From contig CAMCZZ010000006.1 in the NCBI GenBank assembly GCA_945888375.1, positions 93,669-157,668 on the forward strand: a DNA stretch of 64,000 nucleotides, read 5' to 3'. The stretch is from Akkermansia muciniphila. Its GTDB lineage: Bacteria > Verrucomicrobiota > Verrucomicrobiia > Opitutales > Opitutaceae. A program made the position numbers and the translations under genes. Under the pieces are notes generated by a model that saw nothing but the letters and a program-made list of their open reading frames with translations, was not told the origin of the DNA and ran no database searches. The first letter of the stretch is position 1. Each line of letters begins with the position of its first letter. Below are positions 1 to 12,112 of this stretch, one piece after another.

Positions 1-585
1 CGTTTCCTCCAGCTCTGCGCCGAGGATAATATTCAGGTGGCCAACATCACCACCCCGGCGAACTACTTCCACGCCCTCCGCCGCCAGATGAGGAGCGACC
101 TGCGCAAGCCGCTGGTCGTGATGTCGCCCAAGAGCCTCCTCCGCCACCCGCTCGCCATCTCCAAGCTCGAGGACTTCACCGTCGGCTCCTTCCAGGCCAT
201 CCTGCCCGATACCCACCTGCCCGAGCCAAAGAAGGCCAAACGCGTGCTGATCTGCTCCGGCAAAGTCTACTACGACCTCCACCACTACCGGGTGACCAAC
301 GGCATCGAGGACACCGCCATCATCCGCCTCGAACAACTCTACCCGCTCGACCGCGACACCCTTTCCGAACTCGCCCAAACCCACGCCAAGGCCAAGCTGG
401 TCTGGGTGCAGGAGGAGCCGCAAAACATGGGCGCCTGGAGCTACATCGCCCCCGAACTCGAGACAACCTTCGGCCGCAAAGCCGCCTACATCGGTCGCGA
501 GGCGGCCGCCTCCCCCGCCGTCGGCGCCCTCGCCCTCCACAAAATCGAACTGAACGCCTTCCTGAAACAGGCCTTTCAAGCCTGA
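1..585 (+). CDS. sucA: 2-oxoglutarate dehydrogenase E1 component, C-terminal part (partial at window edge)
   Basis: The frame is open from base 1 and ends at TGA 583-585, so only the last 194 residues of a normally about 930-residue protein are present. E1 is the thiamine-diphosphate-dependent subunit that decarboxylates 2-oxoglutarate and passes the succinyl group to E2 in the cytoplasm. Visible family signatures are TTPANYFHALRRQ near the start, PKSLLRHP around residue 55, and VWVQEEPQNMGAW near residue 140, all typical of the C-terminal transketolase-like domain of SucA/OdhA. The genes for E2 and E3 follow on the same strand, which supports the assignment. The gap to sucB carries a long inverted repeat, so this is not a tightly packed operon. 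Confidence 0.95.
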   Translation, partial: RFLQLCAEDNIQVANITTPANYFHALRRQMRSDLRKPLVVMSPKSLLRHPLAISKLEDFTVGSFQAILPDTHLPEPKKAKRVLICSGKVYYDLHHYRVTNGIEDTAIIRLEQLYPLDRDTLSELAQTHAKAKLVWVQEEPQNMGAWSYIAPELETTFGRKAAYIGREAAASPAVGALALHKIELNAFLKQAFQA

Positions 586-592
586 TGATTTG

Positions 593-679
593 AACCACGG
601 AGAACACGGAGGAAAAAACCGAGTATGGCTAAATTCCTGTCTTCTCCGACTCTCCATGTCCTCCGTGCTCTCCGTGGTT
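593..679. repeat. intergenic inverted repeat, ACCACGGAG type
   Basis: The left arm ACCACGGAGAACACGGAGG (593-612 with one flanking A) pairs with 660-679 on the opposite strand with one mismatch over 20 bp. The unpaired centre is about 47 nt. The element fills most of the sucA-sucB gap. A related, more degraded element lies at 6404-6562. It could fold as a long hairpin in the mRNA. Confidence 0.8.
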
Positions 680-707
680 AACCAAAGCCCCCTTTAACTT
701 TCCCAAA

Positions 708-1949
708 ATGGCCTTAATCGAAGTCAAAATCCCGCCCCTCGGCGAATCCATCAGCTCCGGCGTGCTCGCCAAGTGGCACGTCAAAAACGGTGACGCCGTG
801 AAAAAGGACCAGCCCCTCTTTGAGCTGGAGACAGATAAAATCACGTCCGAGGGCGTCGCCGAAGCCGCCGGCGTCATCACCCTCAAAGCCGCCACCGGCG
901 CCGAGGTAAAGATCGGCGAGGTCGTAGCCAGCATCGACACCGCCGCCGCCGCACCTGTCGCCGCTCCCGCGCTCATCTCCCCGCCCGCCGCCGCGGCCTC
1001 GGCCCTCCTGACCTCTGACGTTCGCCCTGCAACCTCTTCGACGGCGACGGCCTCGCCCGCCGTCCGCCGCCTCGCCGCCGATTCAGGCATCGACCCCGCC
1101 ACCGTTTCCGGCAGCGGCAAGGCCGGCCGCGTCACCAAGGGCGACATGCTCGCCGCCGCCGCCACGCCCAAGGAGGTCGCCGCCGCCATCGCCGCCGCCC
1201 CCGCCGCCAGCGTCCCCGCCACCGCGCCCGTTGTGTCCGCCCCGCCCGCCGGCAAAAAGTCCCGCGTAAAAATGACCAAGCTGCGCCAGACCATCGCCAA
1301 ACGGCTGGTCTCCGCCCAGCACGAGGCCGCCATGCTCACGACCTTCAACGAGGTCGACATGTCCGCCGTCATGGCCCTGCGCGCCAAATACCAGGACGAC
1401 TTCGTGAAGAAAAACGGCGTGAAACTCGGCTTCATGTCCTTTTTCACCAAGGCCGTCGTCCACGCCCTCAAGGAAGTCCCCGCCATCAATGCCCAGCTCG
1501 ACGGCGACGAAGTCGTGCAAAACCACTACTACGACATCAGCATGGCCGTCTCCACCGAGAAGGGCCTCGTCGTCCCCGTCGTGCGCGACTGCGACAAGCT
1601 CGACATGGCCGGTATCGAGAAGGCCATCGGCGAGGTCGCCAAAAAAGCCCGCGACGGTAAACTCGGCCTGCCCGACTTCGAGGGCGGCTGCTTCACCATC
1701 ACCAACGGCGGCATCTTCGGGTCGATGCTCTCCACCCCGATCATCAACGCCCCCCAGAGCGCTATCCTCGGCCTGCACGCCATCAACGACCGCCCCGTCG
1801 CCCTCAACGGCCAGGTCGTCATCCGCCCGATGATGTATCTGGCGCTGAGCTACGACCACCGCCTGGTCGACGGCAAAGAGGCCGTCACCTTCCTCGTGAA
1901 GGTCAAACAAGCCATCGAAGACCCGGCCCGCTTGCTCCTCAGCGTCTAA
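708..1949 (+). CDS. sucB: dihydrolipoyllysine-residue succinyltransferase (E2 of 2-oxoglutarate dehydrogenase)
   Basis: This 413-residue E2 protein transfers the succinyl group from E1 to CoA through a swinging lipoyl arm and forms the core of the complex. The lipoyl domain covers residues 1-75, with the lipoyl-lysine motif ETDKITSE near residue 45. An Ala/Pro-rich linker follows. The peripheral subunit-binding domain ([15 protein letters not shown]) is near residues 115-155. The catalytic acyltransferase domain runs from about 180 to the end, with the active-site motif YDHRLVDG near residue 384. Length and domain order are normal for SucB. The lipoyl surface and position after sucA favour succinyl- over acetyltransferase. 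An inverted repeat separates it from lpd. Confidence 0.95.
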   Translation: MALIEVKIPPLGESISSGVLAKWHVKNGDAVKKDQPLFELETDKITSEGVAEAAGVITLKAATGAEVKIGEVVASIDTAAAAPVAAPALISPPAAAASALLTSDVRPATSSTATASPAVRRLAADSGIDPATVSGSGKAGRVTKGDMLAAAATPKEVAAAIAAAPAASVPATAPVVSAPPAGKKSRVKMTKLRQTIAKRLVSAQHEAAMLTTFNEVDMSAVMALRAKYQDDFVKKNGVKLGFMSFFTKAVVHALKEVPAINAQLDGDEVVQNHYYDISMAVSTEKGLVVPVVRDCDKLDMAGIEKAIGEVAKKARDGKLGLPDFEGGCFTITNGGIFGSMLSTPIINAPQSAILGLHAINDRPVALNGQVVIRPMMYLALSYDHRLVDGKEAVTFLVKVKQAIEDPARLLLSV

Positions 1950-1954
1950 AAATT

Positions 1955-2041
1955 AAGCGCAAAGACGCGAAGACGCTAAGTCCGACCCAAAAGGACTAAG
2001 GTCTTGGCTTCGTCCCTTTGCGCCTTCGCGTCTTCGCGCTT
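1955..2041. repeat. intergenic inverted repeat, GCGCAAAGACGC type
   Basis: A 22-nt arm beginning AAGCGCAAAGACGCG at 1955-1976 pairs with 2020-2041, two mismatches, leaving a 43-nt centre. It fills the sucB-lpd gap and ends only 5 nt before the lpd start codon, so a folded arm could affect lpd translation. The arm sequence differs from the ACCACGGAG elements but the architecture is the same. Confidence 0.8.
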
Positions 2042-2046
2042 CCACC

Positions 2047-3438
<1,392 letters not shown>

Positions 3439-3540
3439 AACGCCGACTCACCAGACGAAAAACGTCCCCGTCAATAAACCTGTATTGACACCGCCCCCGC
3501 CGTCCCGCACTTCCGTTAACCTTTAACTCCTTCACCCACC

Positions 3541-3678
3541 ATGGATCCCACCTTCCGCCCGCACCGTAAGAAACGCGCCCGCAAGATCGGCTTTCGCGCC
3601 CGCAAAGCCACCCGCGGCGGCCGCAAGGTCCTCGCCGCCCGCCGCGCCAAGGGCCGCAAGCGCCTCACCGTCGTCTAA
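3541..3678 (+). CDS. rpmH: 50S ribosomal protein L34
   Basis: This 45-codon gene encodes a very basic protein starting [20 protein letters not shown] and ending KGRKRLTVV, which matches the short L34 family in size and pattern (central GFRAR and a terminal [11 protein letters not shown] block). L34 is part of the large ribosomal subunit. It is directly followed by rnpA, yidD and yidC, the usual bacterial order of this locus. The start is the only ATG giving the conserved N-terminus. Confidence 0.97.
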   Translation: MDPTFRPHRKKRARKIGFRARKATRGGRKVLAARRAKGRKRLTVV

Positions 3679-3730
3679 GTCCGGCGACGCTCCTCCCGCC
3701 GCCCGGCTCGCTGCCGGCAGGCGTTCATCG

Positions 3731-3764
3731 AAACCCCGGGCCCTCGCTCGGGGTTTCGTGTTTT
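3731..3764 (+). terminator. hairpin between rpmH and rnpA
   Basis: Arms AAACCCCG (3731-3738) and CGGGGTTT (3749-3756) form an 8-bp stem with a 10-nt loop, followed by CGTGTTTT. It could be an attenuating terminator that sets the L34 to RnpA ratio. The T-run is short, so some readthrough into rnpA is expected. Confidence 0.6.
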
Positions 3765-3779
3765 AAGCCGCCACCCGCC

Positions 3780-4160
3780 ATGCGCTTCCGTCCCGAGCAG
3801 CACCTCCGCCGCCAAGGGGATTTCGACCATGTCCGCAGCGTCGGCCGGCGCTTCGATTGCGGCGCCTTCACCGTCTTCTACGCTCCCCGCCGCCCGCCGT
3901 TGATTCCAGTGGAAAATACGGAGCCCGCCCCGGCCCGCGCCGGCTTCGTCGCCTCCCGCTCCGCCGTGGGCAACGCCGTCGCCCGCGCCCGCGCCAAACG
4001 CCGTCTCCGCGAAGGTTTTCGCGCCCACCAGACGGCGTTCCCGCCCGACGTTGATTTTATCTTCGTCGCCCGGCGCTCACTCAATGGGCTTGAACACAGC
4101 GTCCTGCAGGAGAGATTTCTAAACCTTTGCCGGAAACTCTTCCCTTCCCGTGCCGCCTGA
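3780..4160 (+). CDS. rnpA: ribonuclease P protein component
   Basis: This 126-residue basic protein is the protein cofactor of RNase P, which trims the 5' leader of pre-tRNAs. The family signature is the RNR-type motif; here it reads [16 protein letters not shown] around residue 68, where the second Arg-Asn of the usual pattern is replaced by Arg-Ala. The N-terminal [13 protein letters not shown] is also typical. The C-terminal [17 protein letters not shown] matches the last strand and helix. Its 3' end overlaps the GTG start of yidD by 11 nt, which indicates coupled translation. Confidence 0.93.
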   Translation: MRFRPEQHLRRQGDFDHVRSVGRRFDCGAFTVFYAPRRPPLIPVENTEPAPARAGFVASRSAVGNAVARARAKRRLREGFRAHQTAFPPDVDFIFVARRSLNGLEHSVLQERFLNLCRKLFPSRAA

Positions 4161-4446
4161 CCTCCAGCCCGCCCCCCCCATCGCCCCGACACCCGGGCTG
4201 GCCGCGCGCACCCTGGCCGCCGGCATCCGGGCCTACCAGCTAACAGTTTCCCCGTCCCTTCACGCCCTTGCCGGCCCGGGCGCCGGTTGCCGCTTCAGCC
4301 CGACCTGCTCCCACTACGCCCTCGAAGCCCTCGGCACCCATGGCGCCCTGCGGGGCGGTTTTCTCGCCACTCGGCGCATCCTGCGCTGTCACCCCTGGGG
4401 CGCCCACGGCCCCGACCCCGTCCCGCCCCGCACCCTTTCCGCCTGA
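4150..4446 (+). CDS. yidD: membrane protein insertion efficiency factor YidD
   Basis: This 98-residue protein has the diagnostic YidD pattern: AYQLTVSPS, then [19 protein letters not shown], then [17 protein letters not shown]. It is thought to act at the inner face of the membrane and to help YidC/Sec-dependent insertion. The GTG start at 4150 overlaps the end of rnpA. The N-terminal 25 residues are proline-rich and poorly conserved, so the true start could be slightly downstream. yidC follows after 24 nt. Confidence 0.93.
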   Translation: MPPDLQPAPPIAPTPGLAARTLAAGIRAYQLTVSPSLHALAGPGAGCRFSPTCSHYALEALGTHGALRGGFLATRRILRCHPWGAHGPDPVPPRTLSA

Positions 4447-4470
4447 TCCCCCCTCCACTCACTTTACCAA

Positions 4471-6285
4471 ATGGATAAGAAGAACCTGACCATCGGCATC
4501 CTGTTTATCGTGGCCGCCTTCGCGACCCTCCTCGTCGGATCCCGGCTCCAGCCCCCGCCCGCCCCCGCTCCGGTCGCCACCACCCCCGCCAGCGCCCCGG
4601 CCGCTAACCCGGCGGATCCCGTCGCCCCTGCGCTGGCCGCCGCCCCCGCCGCGCCCAACACCGCTTTCGCCGCCCTCACCACCAGCCGCGCGGACGCGCA
4701 GACCTCCGTGCTTGCCAACGAGTTTGTCGCCGTGCGCCTGACCGACTTCGGCGGAGCCATCCAAGACGTCGCTTTTAAAAAATACCCAGCCACCCAAGGC
4801 AGCCCCGAGTCCTTCCTTTTTAATGAGCGCCACGCCGCTCCTTTGCTCGCCGTGGGCGAACTCAGCGGCCTCGGACAAGACACCCGCTACGAGCTCGTCT
4901 CCGCCTCCGCCTCCGAAGTCGTTTACCGCACCCTATTCGAGAAACGCCTCGAGGTGACCCGCCGCTTCTCGCTGCCCCACGCCACCGACCCCAAGGCCGA
5001 CCCCTATCGTATCCGCCACGAGACGACCCTGCGCAACCTCACCGACGCCACCATTCCCCTCCCCCGACTCGTCCTTGAGCTGGGCACCAGCTCCCTGACC
5101 GGCGCCAATGACACCGGCCTTTACCTGAACGTCGCCAGCTACGACGGCAAGGACTCCGAAGTCACCGATCGCAACGCCTTCGACCCAAGTTTCTTCGCGC
5201 GCTTTGGCGCGGGCGACCCGAATCCCAAAACCCAACTCGAACAAACCCGCCCCATCGTCTGGGCGGCGGTAAAAAATCAGTTCTTTGCCGCCATCTACAC
5301 CCCGGAAAAACCCGGCCAATCCGTCGCGATCCGCCGGGTTGAGCTCCCCCCCCTCCCCGGCAGCAGCCGCACCGACGTCGGCATCACCGCCGCCGCCCGC
5401 TTCGACCAACCTTCCCTCGCCCCCGGCGCCAGCCAAACCCATACCGGCCTACTCTATGTCGGCCCGAAGGAATACACCCGGCTCGCCCGCTCCGACGAAT
5501 TTAAACAACGGGAGGACAAGGTCATGCAGTTCGACCGCTACTTCTTCAACCGCATCTTCCTCTCGGGCCTGGTCGCCCCCATCCTGAATAAACTCATGGT
5601 CGGCACCCACTCCTGGGTGGGCAACTGGGGCGTCGCCATCATCCTGATGACCATCCTGCTCAAGTTGATCAGCGTGCCCTTCACCCTCGCCGCCTCCAAG
5701 TCCGCCAAACGCATGGCCAAACTGGCCGAGCCAATGAAGGCGATTAAGGAAAAGTATAAGGACAACCCCAAGAAACTGAACGAGGCCACCCTCAACCTGT
5801 TCAAAGAACACAAGGTCAACCCCGCCGGCGGTTGCATCCCGATCCTGATCACCATACCCTTGTTCATCGGCTTCTTCGCCATGCTTCAGGGCACCGCCGA
5901 GCTGCGGTTTCAGGATTTTCTCTGGGCGCCCGACCTCTCCGGTCCCGACACCATCTGGCGCGTCCCAGGCCTCGGTTTACCACTCAACATCATGCCTCTT
6001 CTCATGGGCGCCACCATGATCGTGCAGATGCGCATTACCCCCCAGCCCACCACCATGGAGGGCCCGCAGGTCCTCATGATGAAGTTAATGCCGATCCTCT
6101 TCACCCTTTTCTGCTACAACTTCGCCGCCGCCCTCGCCCTATATTCGACCGTCAACGGCCTCTTCACCATAGGCCAGCAACTGCTGGTCAATAAATACGT
6201 GAAGGACGAACCCCTCACTCCCCCACCCGCCCCGGCCCCCCGCGGCGGCAAAGCGGTGAAAAACGTCACCCCGACAAAGAAGTAA
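4471..6285 (+). CDS. yidC: membrane protein insertase YidC
   Basis: This 604-residue protein inserts and folds inner-membrane proteins, alone or with Sec. The N-terminal MDKKNLTIGILFIVAAF segment is the first transmembrane helix of Gram-negative YidC. A Pro/Ala-rich linker (about residues 28-72) leads into the large periplasmic beta-sandwich domain (about 75-350). The conserved C-terminal insertase domain has hydrophobic segments near residues 355-410, 455-475, 500-520 and 535-565. The typical sequences LKLISVPFT, NPAGGCIPILI and PLFIGFF are visible. The tail is basic and positioned after the last helix, as expected for ribosome contact. Confidence 0.95.
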   Translation: MDKKNLTIGILFIVAAFATLLVGSRLQPPPAPAPVATTPASAPAANPADPVAPALAAAPAAPNTAFAALTTSRADAQTSVLANEFVAVRLTDFGGAIQDVAFKKYPATQGSPESFLFNERHAAPLLAVGELSGLGQDTRYELVSASASEVVYRTLFEKRLEVTRRFSLPHATDPKADPYRIRHETTLRNLTDATIPLPRLVLELGTSSLTGANDTGLYLNVASYDGKDSEVTDRNAFDPSFFARFGAGDPNPKTQLEQTRPIVWAAVKNQFFAAIYTPEKPGQSVAIRRVELPPLPGSSRTDVGITAAARFDQPSLAPGASQTHTGLLYVGPKEYTRLARSDEFKQREDKVMQFDRYFFNRIFLSGLVAPILNKLMVGTHSWVGNWGVAIILMTILLKLISVPFTLAASKSAKRMAKLAEPMKAIKEKYKDNPKKLNEATLNLFKEHKVNPAGGCIPILITIPLFIGFFAMLQGTAELRFQDFLWAPDLSGPDTIWRVPGLGLPLNIMPLLMGATMIVQMRITPQPTTMEGPQVLMMKLMPILFTLFCYNFAAALALYSTVNGLFTIGQQLLVNKYVKDEPLTPPPAPAPRGGKAVKNVTPTKK

Positions 6286-6403
6286 GCTCTCGTGGACGTT
6301 GCCTCCGGGAGGGTGGACGGGACCGCCGGGATCGACCCTGAAATCAGTAAAGGCTCATCCACAAGAATTTGAATCCTGCACAAACGACCCGACAGAGACG
6401 GAA

Positions 6404-6562
6404 TTTAACCACGGAGATCACGGATAGGCACGGATTGATCGGTTTGTATCCGTGATAATCTGTGAAATCTGTGGTCAAAAACCCGTTTCCTAAGGTCCGA
6501 TGATCACGGTCCTCTCGATGATCAAAGAATCCGCGCCGATCCGCGCCATCCGCGGTTAAAAA
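6404..6562. repeat. degenerate intergenic repeat, ACCACGGAG/ATCCGTG type
   Basis: The block starts TTAACCACGGAGATCACGGA (6405-6424). Partly complementary stretches follow: TATCCGTGATAATCTGTG (6448-6465) and an ATCCGCGGTTAAA end (6550-6562). It resembles the repeat at 593-679 but is longer and more diverged. It lies between the convergent yidC and SDR genes, where it could act as a bidirectional terminator-like structure. Confidence 0.6.
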
Positions 6563-6577
6563 ACTCCGGTCAGACGA

Positions 6578-7384
6578 TCAGAGCCGCTGCAGGTGGAACC
6601 CACCGTCCACGTCGAAGCACGCACCGGTCGAGAACGGAAACCGGTCCTCTGCGATCGCCCGCACCGCCCGCCCGATATCCTCCGGCTTGCCCCAGCGGCG
6701 GATGGGCGTGATGCCACGCTCGTCCTGCAGGATGAGTTTGTCGTATTTCTCCTTCACCCCGCCAGTCATATCAGTGGCGATCACGCCGGGGCGGATCTCG
6801 TAGACATTGATGCCGTCGCCCGCCAGCCGGTCGGCAAACAGCTTGGTCATCATCGCCAGACCCGCCTTCACCATGCAGTAGTCACCCCGGTTGATCGACG
6901 CGGTGTAAACCGAGATGGAGGTCACGTTGACGATACGGCCGCGAAAACCCTCCGCGTCGGGCGCTTGAGCAATCATTTGCTTCGCCACCAACTGGGAGAG
7001 AAAAAAGGGCCCCTTGAGGTTGATCGCAAAGAGTCGATCGAAACTTTCCTCGCCCGCGTCCAGCAAGTCCGCCCGCACCTTGGGCGCCACCCCCGCATTG
7101 TTCACCAGGAGATCGATGCGCCCGAAACGAGCCACCGTCTCCGCGACCATCCGTTCACGGTCCGCCGCCACCGCCACATCGCCCTGCACGATAAAGCCGT
7201 CGCCACCCGCCGCGCGCACCAACTCCAGCGCCTCGGCTGCCGCCTCGGCGTTGCCCGCATAGTTAATCGCCACCCGCCCACCCGCCTTGGCCAGTTCAAG
7301 GGCGATGCCCCGGCCGATGCCGCGGGAGGCACCGGTGACCAGCGCGGAGAACTTAGGCATAGTAGCGGATGGAGTGGACGTCAT
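6578..7384 (-). CDS. SDR-family NAD(P)-dependent oxidoreductase, 3-oxoacyl reductase-like
   Basis: This 268-residue short-chain dehydrogenase has all classical motifs: the cofactor site [12 protein letters not shown] near the N-terminus, NNAG in the middle ([11 protein letters not shown]), catalytic Ser in VTSISVY and Tyr-x3-Lys in DYCMVK. The C-terminal DVDGGFH is also typical. It most resembles FabG-like 3-ketoacyl reductases, but in this gene context it could reduce a sugar or polyol; the substrate cannot be read from the sequence. The ATG at 7384 was chosen; an upstream TTG at 7426 and a second ATG at 7360 are alternatives. The AraC gene next to it is on the same strand upstream. Confidence 0.88.
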   Translation of the reverse strand: MTSTPSATMPKFSALVTGASRGIGRGIALELAKAGGRVAINYAGNAEAAAEALELVRAAGGDGFIVQGDVAVAADRERMVAETVARFGRIDLLVNNAGVAPKVRADLLDAGEESFDRLFAINLKGPFFLSQLVAKQMIAQAPDAEGFRGRIVNVTSISVYTASINRGDYCMVKAGLAMMTKLFADRLAGDGINVYEIRPGVIATDMTGGVKEKYDKLILQDERGITPIRRWGKPEDIGRAVRAIAEDRFPFSTGACFDVDGGFHLQRL

Positions 7385-7460
7385 GCCGCCATCCCAAATG
7401 CGCCGCCCCCCGCCCGCCAAACCCAAACCCCGCGGGCAAACCCGGAGAAGCGGTTCCGTG

Positions 7461-8357
7461 CTACTTTAGAACGATAGACTCCGCCCTGCCCCGCCAGACC
7501 CGCGGCGAGACGCCCCATTCGGCCTTAAAAACCCGGGAGAAATGAAACGCATCCGCAAAGCCCAGCTCTGCCGCGACCTGCTTCACCCGCGCCCCCGGCT
7601 CCCGCAGCCGCTCCGCCGCCAGGCGCAAGCGAAGTCTGCGCAAGTAGGCCCCCGGAGTCGTGTCCGCATAGCGCCGGAAAAGCCGGCATAGCGTCTCGAC
7701 ACGCAGTCCTGCCGCCCCGGCCAGCTCCGCCGCTCCACGCAAACGCACCGCGTCACTATCCGCCAAAGCCCGGCAGCGCTCGAAACTCTCCCGCGCCCCC
7801 TCGGTCTCCTCCAAGCCTCCGGCATCGCGCGCCTGCGCCAGTTTTAAAAGCAAAACCTCCGCCAGCGCCCGGGCAAGATCCACCCCGCCCTCACCCGGCC
7901 GCGAGCCCTCAAGCAGCAACCATTCCCACGCTTCCCGAATCTCCCCCGGCACCGCCACCAGCCTGACCCGAGACCGCTCGAAACCGGCTGCCTCGATCCG
8001 CGCCTGCGCTCCCGGGCCAGCCAGCCAAAGGTAATACCGACGCAACCCCCTCCCCGCCTCACCGCGCAGCCCCAGACGCGTCTCCGGCGTCGTCGCATAA
8101 ACTCGCCCCGCCGCCAGCGCCTGCCCCAAACCGCCCAGCTCGGCCCGACCCCGCCCCGCCGCGATAAACTCTACCGACCAAAACGGAAAATCCCGGCGCT
8201 GCACGTAGGCTCCGCCCGCCAAAGCCTCCCACCCCGCCCCCACCACCCGCCAGCCACCCGCCTCGGCACTCTCTTTCCGGAAAAATCTCCGCGCATCCAC
8301 CGCGGCCTCCGCACACAGCTCCGCCGGGGTAGCCAGCGCGCTTACGTTGGTCGTCAT
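7461..8357 (-). CDS. AraC-family transcriptional regulator
   Basis: This 298-residue protein ends in a two-helix-turn-helix AraC DNA-binding domain: [20 protein letters not shown] is part of the first HTH and [17 protein letters not shown] the second. The N-terminal 150 residues look like a cupin-type sensor ([16 protein letters not shown]). The ATG at 8357 is preceded by a GGGGG/GAAGG purine stretch that can serve as a ribosome-binding site. An open frame extends further upstream but would run into the divergent DUF1653 gene. It sits 76 nt before the SDR gene on the same strand and may control it. Confidence 0.85.
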   Translation of the reverse strand: MTTNVSALATPAELCAEAAVDARRFFRKESAEAGGWRVVGAGWEALAGGAYVQRRDFPFWSVEFIAAGRGRAELGGLGQALAAGRVYATTPETRLGLRGEAGRGLRRYYLWLAGPGAQARIEAAGFERSRVRLVAVPGEIREAWEWLLLEGSRPGEGGVDLARALAEVLLLKLAQARDAGGLEETEGARESFERCRALADSDAVRLRGAAELAGAAGLRVETLCRLFRRYADTTPGAYLRRLRLRLAAERLREPGARVKQVAAELGFADAFHFSRVFKAEWGVSPRVWRGRAESIVLK

Positions 8358-8441
8358 CGCCTTCGTCACCCCCGCATCCACAGCGCCACCCCGCCCGCCC
8401 GCGAGCTTGAAAAATCCCTTCCGCCCGCCTCGCTCCCGCCC

Positions 8442-8717
8442 ATGGCCCACCACGACCCCCTCCCACCCCTGCCCGCTTTCCCCGCACCGGGGATCTATCG
8501 CCACGCCAAAGGGAACCTCTACGAAGTCCTCGGCCTCGTCCGCCATTCCGAGGATCTCTCCCCCCTCGTGCTTTACCGCCGCCTCGACGAGCAGGGCCAG
8601 CCACTGCCGGATACCCCCTGGGTTCGGCCATGGTCAATGTGGAGCGAACTCGTCCCCGGCCCGTCCGGACCAGTCCCGCGCTTCCAAAGGATCTTATCAG
8701 CCTCCCCCAGCATCTAG
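8442..8717 (+). CDS. DUF1653 domain protein
   Basis: This 91-residue protein shows the DUF1653 pattern: GIYRHAKGNLYEVLGLVRHSED, then VLYRR, then WVRPWSMW. The family is a small all-beta fold of unknown function, common in bacteria. It is divergent from the AraC gene, with 84 nt between the start codons. Nothing in the neighbourhood explains its role. Confidence 0.85.
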   Translation: MAHHDPLPPLPAFPAPGIYRHAKGNLYEVLGLVRHSEDLSPLVLYRRLDEQGQPLPDTPWVRPWSMWSELVPGPSGPVPRFQRILSASPSI

Positions 8718-8781
8718 ATTTAAGCCCGGATAAAACGGGGGGGAGGAAGCCGTGTTCATCTGTGTCCAACCGTAGCTAACT

Positions 8782-8966
8782 CACGCTTTTAAAGTTCATT
8801 ATTGCCTAAAACCAGAGCACGAGAGGGCGAAACCGTTTGTTTGCACGGTATTAATTAAATTAAAACTATATTATACAATAGTTTAAATTTTTATTTTAGT
8901 AAAAATTAATTTTCTTGCACACTATGTTGCATTTATAGGGAGGCCCCTGCTCAATAACAGAGTCCC
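8782..8966 (+). promoter_or_regulatory. AT-rich upstream region of the LacI-xylA unit
   Basis: In a GC-rich genome this stretch is strikingly AT-rich, especially 8847-8912. TTGCAC at 8841-8846 followed by TATATT or TATACA (8868-8877), and a second TTGCAC at 8915-8920, are possible promoter elements, but spacings are not ideal. The stretch leads directly into the GTG start of the LacI-type gene. No clear operator palindrome could be fixed by eye. Just upstream, 8749-8780 resembles a decayed end of the ATCCGTGG repeats. Confidence 0.45.
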
Positions 8967-10016
8967 GTGCCCCGCCCCCCTAGCCAATATCTCCTCGCCC
9001 GCCGGCTGAATCTGTCGGGAGCCACCGTATCCCGGGCGCTCGCCAACCACCCCGCGCTCAGCACCGAGACCCGCGCCCGCGTCCAAGCCCTGGCGGATGA
9101 GCTCGGTTACCGCGGGACTGCCGCTCGAAGCGTGCGCCGCGCGGCCAACGCACCGACTCTTAAATTAGGCGTCTTACTGGGTGAACCCCTCGTCCCCGCC
9201 GACCACCTGGCCCTGCCCCGGATCCTCGAAGGCATCCGCTCCCGCGCCCAGCTGGACCACGCCGAAATCGACCTGCTGCCCTTCGCCCCCGGCGAGACCA
9301 CCCCGCTGGCCGGTCGCCGGCGCCTCTTCGGGCACCTGCGGGCCGCCGGCTGGCGCGGCGCCCTCCTCCTCTACCCTTTTCCCGAGGCTACCGTCTCCAT
9401 GCTGGCCGATAAGCTCTCCGTTGTCTCCGTCCTGCACGAATGCGCCGATGAGCGTATCGATACCATAGATACCGACCACGGCGCCATCCGCGTCCTGGTG
9501 GCCCGCCTTGCCGCCCTCGGCCACCGCCGGATCGGCTTCGCTACCTGGGCCTACCCCGCTGGCGGCCTGTGGGCTTCGCGCCGCTTCGCGGCCTTCGCCG
9601 AGGCGTTGTTCGCCCGCGGCCTCCCGCTCGACCCCGCCCGCGTTTGCAATGTCGGCCCGGCCTCCATCACCTGCGCCGAGCCAGCCGCCCTGGCAGACGC
9701 CGTCCGCACCATCACCCGCCGCGATGGCGTCACGGCCTGGGTCTGCGCCGCCGACCACCAAGCCTACCAATTGATCGCCGACCTTACCGCCAGCGGCCTG
9801 CGCGTGCCTGTCGACGTCTCTGTCACCGGCTTCGACGGCCAGCCCGTCCCCCCGGGCCTGCCCGCGCTGACGACCGTCTCCGTGCCCAACGCCGATATCG
9901 GCGCCTCCGCCGCCGCCAGCCTCGTCAACCGCCTGCTCCAGCCTTCCTCCCAGCGCCGCCTCACCCTCGTCACCCCGCGCCTGGTCGAGGGCGCCACCAC
10001 CGCCTCCCCCCGCTGA
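8967..10016 (+). CDS. LacI-family transcriptional regulator, probable xylose regulator
   Basis: This 349-residue protein begins with a LacI-type helix-turn-helix ([20 protein letters not shown], residues 9-28) and hinge helix ([14 protein letters not shown]). A periplasmic-binding-protein-like sensor fold follows ([10 protein letters not shown], then [23 protein letters not shown], typical of the LacI/PurR fold). The start is GTG at 8967, which gives a normal HTH position. It lies 50 nt upstream of xylA on the same strand, so xylose or another pentose is the likely signal; this is inference from position. The first helix lacks the usual short VTIKDVA lead. Confidence 0.85.
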   Translation: MPRPPSQYLLARRLNLSGATVSRALANHPALSTETRARVQALADELGYRGTAARSVRRAANAPTLKLGVLLGEPLVPADHLALPRILEGIRSRAQLDHAEIDLLPFAPGETTPLAGRRRLFGHLRAAGWRGALLLYPFPEATVSMLADKLSVVSVLHECADERIDTIDTDHGAIRVLVARLAALGHRRIGFATWAYPAGGLWASRRFAAFAEALFARGLPLDPARVCNVGPASITCAEPAALADAVRTITRRDGVTAWVCAADHQAYQLIADLTASGLRVPVDVSVTGFDGQPVPPGLPALTTVSVPNADIGASAAASLVNRLLQPSSQRRLTLVTPRLVEGATTASPR

Positions 10017-10066
10017 TCCTCCGCCCCTTTCCCGTTCGTTCAACCCACCCAAACCCACCGACCACC

Positions 10067-11413
<1,347 letters not shown>

Positions 11414-11438
11414 GAAGCAAACGGCCACCAGCCCCACC

Positions 11439-11474
11439 AGCCCGGCCTGCTAAACTGCAGAGCCGGGCTTTTTC
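11439..11474 (+). terminator. rho-independent terminator after xylA
   Basis: AGCCCGGC (11439-11446) pairs with GCCGGGCT (11462-11469) with a 15-nt loop, followed by TTTTTC. It starts 25 nt after the xylA stop codon and ends the LacI-xylA unit. Confidence 0.85.
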
Positions 11475-11662
11475 ATGGACAAAACGGCCGCCCCAAAACC
11501 CGAGTAAAGCCTCGGGAAAAATCAGTAAGCCCCACCCTGAAAAAAGCTTTCCGTGGTGCCCCCACGGGGAATCTTATTGAGACGTCACGATGAGGGCTTG
11601 TTGAGACTTGTAGGGTAAAAAAGGGGACTTGTGGGTTCCCTTTTGTTCCCTAAAGTGCACCC

Positions 11663-12112
11663 ATGCCAAAGAAATCAGATTGGCCGCGCACCGTTACCGT
11701 CGGCTCCGTCACTGTGAAGGTTTATCGCGTGGCGCACCCCACAAACAAGACCGGGAGGGCCTACGTCGTCGCGCATCGCACTCCCTCCGGCCGGAAAACA
11801 AGCAAGTTTGCCGATCCTTCCGCAGCCTTGGAGGAAGCCCGGTTAATAGCCGGCAAGCTCGCCGCCGGCAAGGTGGAGGCGGCCGATATGACCGGCGGAG
11901 ACCGCGAGGAATTGCACGCAGCCCGCCAACTCACGGGAAAGATTCCGCTTCTCTCGGCTTTGGAGGAATGGAAGGCCGCCAAGGTGCTTTGTGGGGGGCA
12001 TCTGCTGACCGCCGCAAAGACGTGGGCGGACTCTCACCGCGCGACTATCTCCGCTACTCCTCGCCGCCTGAACCAAGGGTGCTTATTCCGCGCGTCGGGC
12101 TTTTCGCCGTAA
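11663..12112 (+). pseudogene. integrase-like N-terminal fragment, truncated
   Basis: The first 125 residues (starting MPKKSDWPRTVTVGSVTVKV, later SALEEWKAAKVLCGGHLL) look like the arm-binding and the start of the core-binding region of a tyrosine-recombinase or phage-type integrase; this is recalled pattern similarity, not a search. After ADSHRATI the sequence loses sense and stops at 12112, so the catalytic R-H-R-Y part is absent. The 3' end overlaps the oppositely oriented membrane protein gene by 30 nt, suggesting a deletion junction near 12040. A remnant of a mobile element is the best explanation. The 188-nt gap before it holds only a small hairpin near 11549 and no gene. Confidence 0.45.

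Noticed and set aside
1083..1910. Long minus-strand open frame over sucB
   Set aside because: High GC creates long shadow frames; the glycine- and valine-rich composition and perfect plus-strand E2 motifs show it is not a gene. The same applies to many shadow frames over yidC, GH78, the 53-56 kb gene and others.
3485..3522. TTGACA upstream of rpmH as a sigma-70 promoter
   Set aside because: A -35-like TTGACA exists at 3485 but the nearest -10-like TAACCT is about 26 nt away, too far for confident assignment.
9569..10066. Upstream extension of xylA by 166 codons
   Set aside because: The extension is an arginine-rich shadow of the LacI gene. The conserved xylose isomerase N-terminus begins at 10067.
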